Source: Larus michahellis (taxonomy: Eukaryota; Chordata; Aves; Charadriiformes; Laridae). Taken from it: 64,000 bases of DNA. Below, piece by piece: positions 1 through 10,800 of the stretch. The stretch's first letter is position 1. Each line of letters opens with the position of its first letter. Made by a program: the position numbers and the translations under genes. The DNA lies in the NCBI RefSeq assembly GCF_964199755.1, contig NC_133930.1:29244571-29308570 (forward strand). The letters run 5' to 3'. The notes beneath the pieces were generated by a model. The model worked only from the letters and a program-made list of their open reading frames with translations, had not been told where the DNA came from and did not search any database.

Positions 1-1018
1 AGCTCATTGGGGCCCCCTAGAAACACCTTTTGGAGCAAGGAAGAATGAAGCACTTGAAATACTATGTCTGAATGGAGGATTCAGCCTGATAAGAGTTTTA
101 GCAAAGTCCATCAGTGGCTTATCAGATTTCATGGATCTTGAGTAACGCTGCTGGTGCAAATACTTTATTACAGTATCATAGAGAAGCGTCTGAGACAGCA
201 CCTCTAGAGCTGATCTTAAGCTCTTGCAAATATTGGGCATTTCAAGGCAAGATTTGGGTTCAGATCTGCCTGTCCTAAGAAGAAACACTTAGGTTGTGGT
301 GCAGGCAGTTCTAGGAGTATAACCTAAAAATAGAAAGTGTCAAAACATGAATACAGAAGAAGACACACACACATACACCAAAAAAAAAAAAAAAGCTATA
401 TGCTGCCAGAAAGTGTCAAGAAAATTCTCTGCTTGAAATACAAAACTTTGACTGTGGGGTTGTGCTTTAAGAGCCAGGGGACAAAACTTTAGCTTTCCTC
501 TAAGTTAAAGGAGGTTTAAGATAAGGAATGAATGAAAGACAGAGGAGAACGGCACAAGCATACGAGGGAAACTGCAAAAAATTCATGGCTTATTTATGCC
601 ACCTACTGGATTTTTCCTGAAATATCTTTTCAATGGGCTTAGTTGTCACCATCATGCCTGTCATTACAGAAAATACCTATGTTTGCATGGGGGGGCTAGC
701 TACTCACACATGTAGGCTAGCTGATATCAAGACAATGACTCACATAAGTAAATGACATGTGTGGACTAATGCAGCTCCAGGACTGGAGACAGGGGTAGCT
801 GTACGCTTGTTTATTCTGCTAACTTGACGGCTGTAGGGCAGCCAAGAGACCCAAAGCTGAAGGCAAGCTCTGAATTCCGGCACTGAGGAGTTTCCCAGCC
901 CCTGTCAATGCCTCGGGGGAACATGCTGGCGCCGTTTCCGTCCTTTGCTTGACTCCCTGTGGCTGCCTTCAATAAGTTGTTCTAAATGTCCGGAGTGTTT
1001 ATGGACACATTGGTGTTT

Positions 1019-1112
1019 TCATAGAATCATAGAATGGTTTGGGTTGGAAGGGACCTTAAAGATCATCTCGTTCCAACCGCCCTGCCATGGGCAGGGACAC
1101 ATTGTTTTCAAA
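1019..1112 (-). repeat. CR1 LINE 3' fragment
   Basis: Starts with TCATAGAATCATAGAATGG and continues with a GGTTGGAAGGGACCTT string, the reverse complement of the conserved avian CR1 3' end. The 5' truncation typical of CR1 leaves under 100 bases. It ends near a small perfect inverted repeat at 1100-1117 (CATTGTT, 4-base loop). Confidence 0.93.
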
Positions 1113-1288
1113 CAATGCGGACCAGCAGTGCGAATGCTTTATCTTCTGTCCCTCACCACTCCTGCGGCTGAGTCTCTGTTAGGGATCCACAGCCAGCCCT
1201 GGGGATACTGTCTGTAAAATGACCTGGGAGAGCGAAAAAGATCTGCTGTGACAGAGGGGGAAAAAACCTTCTGGCCTGACCCACTGAA

Positions 1289-1291
<3 letters not shown>

Positions 1292-1325
<34 letters not shown>
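1292..1325 (+). repeat. 34-base poly-A tract
   Basis: An uninterrupted run of 34 A residues. CR1 elements do not end in poly-A, so this is either a simple homopolymer or the tail of a processed retro-insertion. I see no recognisable source gene in the 200 bases before it and no clear target-site duplication. Confidence 0.9.
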
Positions 1326-1327
<2 letters not shown>

Positions 1328-4300
1328 AAGATGGACTTAGTAATGCACTCAACCCTGCTGAATTCTGTGAAACTAAAGGTCTTCACTTTCCAGGCAATGG
1401 TGTCAGAATTGAGTCCTCTTTAATTTGTGATCACCCTACTGACATGCTCAGTCATGATGAATGTGACGGTGGGGACACGGCTTGTTCACATCTGTCCCTT
1501 AAAATTATGATCTTGTTAGGAAATAAAACATTTTTGCAAGGTTCAAGGGATCAGCCAAAGGCATGCATTGGCAAAAGATGGACTGTCACGAACAGATGAC
1601 ATTTCGTACTTTAAACACTTATACAAAAATTAAAGCTACAGGATAACTATCAGCTACCTAGAAAAAAACCCCAAAATGTCATTTGAGTCTTCTTATGTTT
1701 AGTGGGTTGTTTTTTTTCACCAGAAACATTAATTACAGTTATTTCCAAAGGTGCTGGCAAACTGCAGTAATGTTTAGTCACTGACATCATCACTGGATTC
1801 AAATCAGAGATGCCCAGACTTACATTAAATGAATGACTACGTTTTCCTCAAGACTTGCAGTGAGATTGCTCTGATTCTTGTTAGAACCGCTAGCAGTTTA
1901 CAACCATCTTCTACTCCTTCATGACTCCAATGGACGCCAAACACAGTAACATGTTGTCATCCTCACCAAACACCCATTAAAAAAAATCCGAGATGAACAC
2001 TACACACTAGAACCATACTCAAAAGTGTGGCTTGAGCTAGCAAAACCAAAGCAGTTCATCCTTAAAGGATTGACCACATACTTCCATTCATCAGGCACCT
2101 AGGCATTTTGGTGGTATTCATCCAGAACTCAAAATACTAGATAGGTACTAGCAACATTAATATTTTGTTTCTCACCAACTGGATCTGTAATATTATGGTT
2201 AATACAGATCTGTGCAGTTATCCTGAAAAGCAGGAGTAGAAAACACTAGTTATGAAAGGCAGACAAATTAACGTTCTTCTTGGAACTGTTGCATTTTTTG
2301 CATCTTGTGATTCATCTCTGAGCTTGGCTGTACCACTTAGTTTGTAGTGAAAAGTCATATATAAGCAGCTGGTGATTGCTATAATTTCTCCTTTGTCTGT
2401 CTTAGCCTGCTGTGCTTCTCTGCTCTTTTCTCTTTTTTCACTCCCAGTTTTTCTCTTCCTTCTTCTCCTGTCATTTCTGATGTGCGTTTTCTTCTCCTAC
2501 CTTTTCATACCTCAGTTTGTTGGGTTTTATTTCATTTTGCCTTTCTTGTTCTTTTGATTTAGCCTCCTTTCATCTCCTCTTTAATTTGCATTTTCAATTG
2601 ACTTCAAGACAATTTGCATTTGAACACTTGCAAACATCCCTGTGGTATGCCCAACCACGCACAGAACTTCACAAACTGGAGTTTCACTTTCAAGACTCGC
2701 TCCCAGACAGCAGTTTCAGAACCTGATCAATGCCCCATCGAGTTGAGAACTGATTTCGTTCAGGGAGGAATTTCACATTCCAGTATAGGAGGCTAAGCAT
2801 GCCTGTCTGCATCGTTCACCTCCTTAAGCATTAGTCATCTATGCCGCCAGGCATATAAGCAAATCATATTTTAGTTCCACTAAACATTATATTCATCTTC
2901 TCCTCTTTTGCAGGAAAATGTGCAGTTATTGACATCAGAAATGTCAATCCCGGCAAAGCGATGCAAGGGTAAAGTTCCAGTTTCTGCAAGTTGAACAGGT
3001 GTCACACCCCCACACCAAACTTCTGCTGGTGGCTCATGTGAGGACCAATTGCTCAAGATGGAGCCTAACAGGAGTGTTTTAATATGGTCTCTCTGGCAGA
3101 CAGAGAGCGCCATAAATGTCTCCTGCATTGTATCAGGAAGCAAAAAGTTCCTTAAATGTAATTTAGTGAATGCTAATGGAAAGAATCGAGCAGCAAGGAT
3201 CTGGGGCTTTCTTCAGGCTGGGATAAGCACTGATTGTTTCCGGCAGGGAGGCTCAGTCTGAGCAGAATTAGCTGGGAGATAGCTGATCTCGAGGAGGGAG
3301 AAGCTTTCCTTGGCTTCTTCTAGCAGAAATAAATTTCTACCTACTGTAACTTATTACCTTCTGATATGCTGAGTCATGAAGCTGGGGTTATAGAAATCTT
3401 TATGCAATCTTTATAAATCAGCCTCACATAATCTCAGGCGCTTTCTGCTTCATCTCTGTTGAGTCACTCATTTGACAGTTGTCATTCATCTTAGATTGAG
3501 ATGTAATTTAATAGTTTCATTTCACCATGAAGATAGCGTCATCTAAAGTTGAGCCTGGAAAGATTTAAAGGTGTAACAGAGGAAATATTAATACTGTAAA
3601 TAATATCTGTAGAGCTGCATGGGCCTATAAATCACGTAGTGCCAAGTTGGAAGGGGAGCCTATGTAAAAAAGAAGAGAAAAAGCTTCTTCCCCTGCCTCC
3701 CTCCACAGAGGAGCATCCCCATGGTAGCCACCAGGCCTGCTCCCGGGGTGATGGTTACTCAGTTGTCACCACAGCCCCACCGCCTGCATTTGCTGGGACC
3801 ACCAGCCCGCAGAGGTACCAACCAAGCAAAGCGTGTGGGCACCCAGTGAGGGACGCGAGCAGGTGTGAGGTAACCTGTGAACGGGAGACGCCACCAGAAG
3901 CCTCATGAAGGAGGGCAGCCGAGCGGCACCAACTCGGGCCTTCTATTTGGGGGTCACAACTCTCCCTGGGCCAGGCCATGGTGGCCGCCTCAGCAAACGC
4001 GGCCCACCCACCCCAAGGGAACACAGGGCCTAACAATGGCCTCCCCGCGCCTCGGCTCGCTGTCTTACACCACGGCCGGCGTCATCGCCATGGCCGCGGC
4101 CTCGCCTGGCCCCTGCCCCGGCCGGGAGAGAGGGTAGGGCGGCCGCAGGGCGGCCTCGGAGCCGACACCGAGGGGACGAGAGACCGCTGTCGAGCGCGGC
4201 CTGCGGGCAGCAGCAGCAAGACGGGATGGGGGTCTACAGCCGCCCCGGCCCAGCACCCACCGCCCGCCGTCCACCTGACGGCCGGGCTGGGCGGGAGGGA

Positions 4301-4388
4301 GGAGCGGGGAGGGAGGGGTGGCCGCTCCCCCAGCCTCGGCGCCGGCCCCGCGGGGGAGTAGAGGGCTTCGCGGCCCCACGGACCAGCC

Positions 4389-4408
4389 GGGGGTGGGGGG
4401 TGGGGGGG
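4389..4408 (+). promoter_or_regulatory. G-quadruplex-capable G-tract upstream of the DMRT1 start codon
   Basis: The sequence is five Gs, T, six Gs, T, seven Gs, followed closely by more G-triplets at 4414-4423. With three long G-runs separated by single bases, it meets the usual intramolecular G4 pattern once the longest run is split. It lies about 125 bases 5' of the ATG on the coding strand, so it could act in promoter DNA or in the 5'UTR RNA. Function is untested. Confidence 0.6.
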
Positions 4409-4532
4409 CCGCGGCGGGAGGGGCGACGCCGGGCTGCTGCCCGCCCGCCAAAACGCGCCGGGCGGCGGGACGGGACGGGGCAAGGTAGAGCCGCACCGAC
4501 CCCTCGTCCGGCAGTCCCCCTCACCCGCCGCG

Positions 4533-4826
4533 ATGACCAGTGACTCCCCGGCCTTCAGCAAGCCCCCGGACGCCGCGGGGCCGGGGGACAAGGCGGGCGG
4601 CTTCGGCAAAGCGGCTGCCCTTATGGCGGCCGCCCCGGCCGACGGGGTCGCCGCGGCCGGTGGCGCGGCGGCGAAGAAGCCGCCGCGTCTGCCCAAGTGT
4701 GCCCGCTGCCGCAACCACGGCTACTCCTCGCCGCTGAAGGGCCACAAGCGGTTCTGCATGTGGCGGGACTGCCAGTGCAAGAAGTGCAGCCTGATCGCCG
4801 AGCGGCAGCGGGTGATGGCAGCGCAG
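4533..4826 (+). CDS. DMRT1: DMRT1 coding exon 1: start codon, Ala/Gly-rich N-terminus and most of the DM zinc module
   Basis: The exon encodes residues 1-98, beginning [10 protein letters not shown] and ending ERQRVMAAQ, followed at once by the donor GTGAGC. Residues 1-47 are low-complexity (Pro, Ala, Gly). The DM domain begins near KKPPRLPKC at residue 48. By alignment to Doublesex the two intertwined zinc sites are C56, C59, H71, C75 and H62, C80, C82, C85, all present. The basic helix that enters the DNA groove begins at LIAERQRV and continues into exon 2. The start ATG has a G at -3 and sits in a CpG island; no in-frame upstream ATG with good context was seen. The N-terminal 45 residues appear poorly conserved compared with chicken, which is normal for this segment. 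The frame stays open past the donor to 5033, but this is GC-driven and not the normal product. Confidence 0.96.
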
Positions 4827-7800
4827 GTGAGCCCCGCGGGCCGGCCTCCCCGCCGGCGTCCCGCCGGCGTCCCCCCGGGTCCGGGTGGGCCGCCTGCCCG
4901 GCGCGGTGGGGATCCTGCCGCCGCCCCCGGAGGGGCTCGGTGCCCGCGGGAGCCCCGCGGTCGCGGCGAGAAGGCGCGGCCGCGGGGGAGCCTCGCCCCG
5001 GGCTGCAGCTGCGCCGCCGCCTGCCTCAATTAGTGACCCTTTTCGCTGTGTTAATGAGATATATATTTTTTTTCTTTTTTTTTTTTTGCATAAAAATGGG
5101 AGATGGCCTGTTGGGGCGCAGGGCTGAAGTGGCGGCGGCGAGCGCTGGTCGCTGGGCTGCGAGCCCGCCCGAGGGCATCGCCGTCGGAAAAGGAGCAGAG
5201 CCGGGGCGTGCTGGCAGCCCCGGCAGTGCACGGGTCCGGGGTAAAGCCTCCGCAGAGGAAGACTTCTCGTTAATGGCAGATTCATGTTTTTCAGCTTATT
5301 TTTTTTTTAAACTGGGCAATTAATAACCTACCCAACTAACTGATTAGTGAGAATATTTTCCACTGGCGTTTTCAGGTTCGGTATATCTGCTTTTCCCGGT
5401 GCTGGGTGGCATTTCTGAGTGGATTTCGAAAAGTACTTTTTTTTTTCTTTTTTTTTTTTAACGGCGTTGTTCCTGATTTTGCACAGAGCAGGTTCTGGTT
5501 TGCATATTTACAAGTTCTGTAGATAGCTGTCTAGCTGGGTCATCTTAGAAAAACGAGGACTCGGTAGTCTTCGTTAAGAAACCAAACTGCATCCAGTTCT
5601 GCGAAGGAAGAACTTTTTTTCGTTAGGTAGTTCCGCCGAAGTCACAACTCTTTGGCATGTAAATGACCGCTCTATTAGTCCTTGCGATCCTTATCTTGAA
5701 AACCTCATTAAGAGGCGTCCTGGGAGTGTGATGGCTACTAGCAGCTTGCGCTCTGTGAGTGGGGTTCCACGTTCTCGTTCGTCCAAATAGTCCCTTGCAG
5801 ACAAATTAGTTGGAAGGCGTTAGGACTGGTGGTGCAAGGCAGCGATGACGGACCCACCGACCCAGTTTGCAACTAAGCTTTTAGAGCTTCGTGGTCCCGC
5901 GTGAAATCGATGTCCCACTGACAGGTTTTAAAAACCTGAGCGGCGCTGGGTTAAATCCTTCCCCCACTTTTTTTTTTTTTTTTTTGAATTTAATTATTCA
6001 GTGCAGGTATACTAAATGTCCTCTAAACTTACTGGGAGCTTTCGTTCATTTAAATAATTCCTCCTTGTCGGTGACATGGCAGTCCAGAAGTTGTTATTAT
6101 ACCCAGGTTATGGGCACTTTCTCAGCCCGGTGTGAACCACGGGATAATAACCATGAATTCCCTTGCTGCCTGCCCTGGGGAAGGGAGCATGAAACAGGGT
6201 GTTCCCACACAAGTGTGCTCTTCTGCACACACTGTTCTTCTGCCTGGCAGCATCTTGTCAGGCATTGAATTCCTCCTGCCAGCAGGTCCTGGTGCTGGCC
6301 CTCCTTGGGGGTTTTCTGTTCCCTGCCTAGTGTCGGAAAGTGGCTTTGAAAGCCTCCCTAGCTGAGCCTTATCTGTGTAGGAGTTACACATCGAAAGTCT
6401 GTCTTTCCCTCTTTTTGATATATTTCTGCAATAAGCCCCTTGGCACTAGTGGAATTTTGCAGGTCAAGGTTGTTGGCTTGTGAAGCCAAAGTTGCCCGTG
6501 GTGTTTGCAAGTTTACACCCCCAGTTTGGGATGTCTCTATTGCAAGAGCTGTCACGATTTTCTCTAAAGGTAATACATATCTGTGTTAGAAAAATGTTGC
6601 TGTTGAACATGGAAATGGAAGGAAGTTCTGTCCAAGTTATCCAGGAGAATTTCCAGCAAGAAAAGCCTCCGATCCCAGTCTGTAATCTGGGACAGATTTC
6701 CAAGGTGCAAACGCAGATGCACATCAGTCACTTGGCAAGTTGCAGGGTAGGTAGCTGTAAAGCCCCCAGCATGGTGTTTGCTGCCTGGACAACATGCCAT
6801 ACTTGGCACGGGAGGACAGCTGTGCAAAATCAGTCTGCCAGTTCAGATGAAGCAGAAGGGGTCCTCTGTATCTTCGGGAAGTGGGGAGTGGGGTTTGTCT
6901 GCACCAGTGTCCAGACTGCACAGTGCCTGTGGGCTCTGCCAGTGCCAGCTAAGCTATGGAATAACATCAGTGTTGGGAAAGATGTGAGGAGCTCCCTCTG
7001 CTCCTGGCCTGCCTGGCTGTCTGCAATGCGTGTGACACTGACCAAGATGTTCTCAGGATGGTTCTCTACATTTGCCATGCTTCTGCCGTGATAGCTGTCT
7101 GTGCACAGTGTAATGTGCACTGAAATTCCCTTGAAGGGACAGATTTCCAGCAAAGAGGCAGCAGGGAAGCCCAGCAAGGTTGGACAGAGCAGCGGATTGC
7201 AGGTATAAGCCCTCATAAAGAGCTGCTTTATATTGATGAAGAGACACGGCAGAGCCTTGCAAGCAGATGAATTTGTTATCTGCAGCAGCTGCGTATCAGC
7301 AGCAAGGAGGGTAGTGACTCTCTGCTTTTCACAGTTTGCTTTGCCCAAGGGCAGATGTGTTGGGTGAATACAGTCAGCTTTAATGTCTTCATGTGGACCT
7401 GTTGGAGGGAGATGTATATAGCAAGAGTATTTCATAGATTTGTTCCTATATGTTTGGACAGAAAAGGGGTTGAGTTTAAATAACTTTATAACCTCATTTA
7501 TATCCTCTACCTGCTGGCTGGATCGTGACCTCGACACCATAGAGAGTACCTACCAAGAGGAAAAAACAGCTTTGGCCTCGAGTCTTTCATTGTTGCCATT
7601 ATAAACTGTGCTCAAGCCAGAGAATGTGCCCTACATCTGTCTCCTTGTCCGCAGGTTGCGCTGAGAAGGCAGCAAGCTCAGGAGGAGGAACTGGGCATCA
7701 GCCACCCGGTGCCCCTTCCTAGTGGCCCCGAGACGTTCATGAAGAAGAACAGTGGTGGCAGCTCTTGTCTCTTGTTGGAAAACAGCAGCCCCACGCACTC

Positions 7801-10800
7801 GAGTACAGCCACGACGGCAGCTAGCACACTGTCAGGTAAAGTGCTGGGAGAGGGATGCTCGTGGTGTGGGGCAAGGGCTGACGTGGCTTACCTGCTGTTG
7901 CACCTCTTCCTCTGCCTGCAGCAGCAGGGTTGCGGAGAGTCCCTTTTCCGAGAGCGGTGCTGCACTGTTGGGACAGACAGTTAGCAAAAGGGATGAACCC
8001 AGCGCCTGTCTTTTATATTTTAGTTAGTATTTTTACTTGAAAATCAAAATTAGTTTGGTATAGACTGGCACTGTAATTGAATTCAGCAGGGTGTATACCT
8101 GCAAGTAGTCATTTATGAAGAGCTTTTCTCCTTTCTCCCAAAATACGTGCTTCTGCCACAGTCCTGGCAACTGCGTGTTGGCTGTCTGTGTATCTTCTTC
8201 AAAATTGAGGAGTTTTCAGCATTTTATAGGAGCCGAGTATGTAGATAATGTCATTGACCCCAGCAGCAGAGAGCTACCCACCTTGCATGACTCGCTGTGG
8301 AGGTACATCTGCTCTGTGAGGCCAGGTGTGATGAACTATGAAAGGCTGACACAGCCCTTCCACTCTGCTACACCTTACTGTATTGCATTTAACCCTTGTA
8401 AACCAAAACAACAATATAAACCCAACCAAAAACCAAACAATATTTGTCTGTGGATTCAGTAAAACCATGGCTAAGTGCAACTGGGACTTAAAGGCGCTAA
8501 ATTAAAGTCTCTAGGCGAAATGTTTTCTCCTATGCGGAGCTTACACCTGACAGACACAGCAGTTGAATGTGTAATTGACTTCTGCTGTATAGACAGAAAA
8601 AAGAAAAAAGCGAACAAACATAGAGGGGAAAAAAAAGAAATGTAATTCATTTTCAATCATCTGTGTTGATGTCAATAATACAGGTGAATATACTTCCCGC
8701 TTAAAAAGATGCTTCTAAAGTGGACAATGCCTTGCATTAACTAGGACGGTTTTGCAAGCCATTTAAAGCCTTGTCAGATGGATTTGTTGCATCCGTTGCA
8801 GATGGGCAGTTTCAGACCAATGTGGAGGAATTTCTTTCGGAAGCTTTTAGAAGAACTGGCTGATGAAACAATAAATAGCTTTTCATTAGCTTTTTTGTTT
8901 TCGTTATTGCAATCGTGTAAGTGTCACCTTTGAGTCGACGTGGTTACTCCTTTCCTATTTGGATTACTGCATGCTTTGTCTATAGACATGGAAAAAGCTG
9001 GCTAAAGATTAAAGTAGTATATTCAGTAACGTATAGAGATTGTGTGTAACTCAGGAGAACAAGAAAACTCTTGCCTATACAGAAAGGCCAAAAATGAAAT
9101 TGTCTTACTGTCAAGAAAATTTGCATAGGCTTTGATCTTAATAATTTTGAAATGTCAGTGGAGGTACTTAATTTATTAATCCCACTTTAATAATTTCTTA
9201 TTAATTGAATTAAGTTACGTTCTTGTAATGAAAAGCTTTCATTAAACAAGCTTAAGGCAATTCATATGCTTGTATAAAGACTTGAAAACGTGAAAACCCC
9301 TGATTTTAAAGTAATTTGAATTGTTTGGAAATTCTTGGTCAAAGCAATTGTAAATGGTCATCTTTCCTATGGTGGATTTTTCTTTGTGAGCAATTCAAAT
9401 ACATTGTTTCCCAACCATTTTACTAAATAACTGTGCGTGGGTGACAACATTTAAAATACACAGCTTTGTCTTCAGAGAGAAGATGTGATTCTAGCCAAGA
9501 ATCAAGGGTCAGCTTTGTTTGCCAGAAAGGGAAGAATCTGGGAATGAATACAAATTGGGGTTCATCATTTTGGTTTTGGGCACCTAAGTGGCAACAGAAA
9601 TTCATGCTTACCTCAAGAGTGACTGCATTACATAAAGTTCTGTCCCAACTAATTTTGGTAAGTTCATCTTGTTGAAAGCAGAGTAAGTGCTCATGGGTAT
9701 GGATTTGATGCCACCAGTGTCTGTGTGCAGGCCCTGAGGCTGCAAAAGTCCTCTGCTTTCAGCCAGACCTGCACGGTGGCTTCATCAGGTCTCAGAATAC
9801 AGGCTGCCATCTGGAGAGTCTGATTTTTCAATGAGGAATACTGCTTAAATATTCTGATGCTTTCTCTTTTTTTAGCATATGAAGGTCTTTTGTTGGATAA
9901 GAAGTTGCTGGGTGTGATGTGACATGAAGTTCTTGTTTTAGGTGGCAGGTCTTCCACCTTTTCTTCCTCCTTTCAGGACCAGGTACACGAAGGATTCCTG
10001 CGTTGCTGTTTCATCATTTTACCAGTACCCTTAACTGCAAGCAAAATGAGAGACCCTGTCGGAGCAAGTGTCTTAGTTTGGTAGGCTGAGGTGCTGATTT
10101 TGCCAGAATTTACAGTAATCCTTAAGGCAGGAAAGAGGGTTTTGCTCTCTCCTTGAGGCAGAGAGCAAAACCTTCTGTGGCAGGGGAAGCCAGCAGCTCT
10201 CTGCGAGCCCCAGGACAGCTCCTGGGAGTGCAACGTGCCCTGTATGATGCCCATTAAGCTGGACAAGAGGTGGTTTCGACAGTGGAAATTCTGTTCCTCC
10301 TGTAAGTTTTTGGCTTCACAAGAGCAGTTTTGCTTTTGGACTCCCATCACGCAGAGAGCGTTGTTTGCCAGCAAGGGGAGTAATGTGTGAAGGAGTCACA
10401 CAAATCAGACATAGTGCCAGAGAGAGAGTCTTTTCCTCACTGTATCCATTTTATCGGCAGATCAGAAATATTGTGACACCTGGAGAGACCAGAGATGATT
10501 TTTCAGATCCCTTCGTGACAGGCTGTTTTTGAAAAGGGGAAAAAATGAATTATCATGGTCACAGCATAGGGGTTTGTGCGTTTACCATCTCAGGCTTGGA
10601 AACTGTGTTTGCTTTGGATGGAGCACATCTTCCCCACTAAAAAGCGAACGGGGAATTTGCAGGGTAGTTGGAAGGAAGCAGACCATGGTCACAGGGCATT
10701 AGGAGAACTTCTTGCAAACAGATTTTGTGGTTTCTGTGCATTTTCCCTTAAAAACATTGCAGGTTGCTGAGAGCAAAGGCCATTTAATTGTGCAGAGCAG

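Larger units (their letters stand above)
1..3950. other. Upstream intergenic DNA, no gene recognised
   Basis: This stretch has moderate AT content and only short ORFs without recognisable domains. In birds DMRT1 lies between KANK1 and DMRT3, so this is probably the KANK1-DMRT1 spacer, though no KANK1 sequence is visible. It holds a CR1 fragment near 1019-1112, a 34-base A tract at 1292-1325, a 15-base A run near 380-394 and a pyrimidine-rich stretch at about 2400-2570. A TATAAAT string occurs near 3626, about 900 bases before the start codon; without transcript data I do not call it a TATA box. The minus-strand open frame at 4-288 resembles nothing I know. Confidence 0.6.
3950..5030. promoter_or_regulatory. 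DMRT1: CpG island spanning the DMRT1 promoter/5'UTR and exon 1
   Basis: GC content and CpG density rise sharply from about 3950 and fall back after about 5030, where AT-rich sequence with T-tracts begins. The island contains several GC-box-like GGGCGG/CCGCCC strings and many G-runs upstream of the ATG. Its position over the first coding exon makes it the likely TATA-less promoter and 5'UTR. The transcription start cannot be fixed from sequence alone. Many overlapping long open frames on both strands here are a by-product of stop-poor GC-rich DNA. Methylation of such an island could affect sex- or tissue-specific expression, but that is inference. Confidence 0.8.

Noticed and set aside
4..288. 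A 94-codon minus-strand open frame at the left edge.
   Set aside because: No recognisable family, no splice or promoter context, and length compatible with chance.
696..721. Imperfect inverted repeat GCTAGCTAC ... GTAGGCTAGC.
   Set aside because: Short, contains a bulge and has no supporting context.
3621..3632. TATAAAT string as a DMRT1 TATA box.
   Set aside because: It lies outside the CpG island about 900 bases from the ATG, and no start site can be placed from sequence alone.
4082..5323. Many long overlapping ORFs on both strands in the GC-rich region, up to 254 codons.
   Set aside because: They arise from stop-poor CpG-island sequence and are Pro/Arg/Ala-rich with no domains; only the 4533 frame, to its donor at 4826, is DMRT1.
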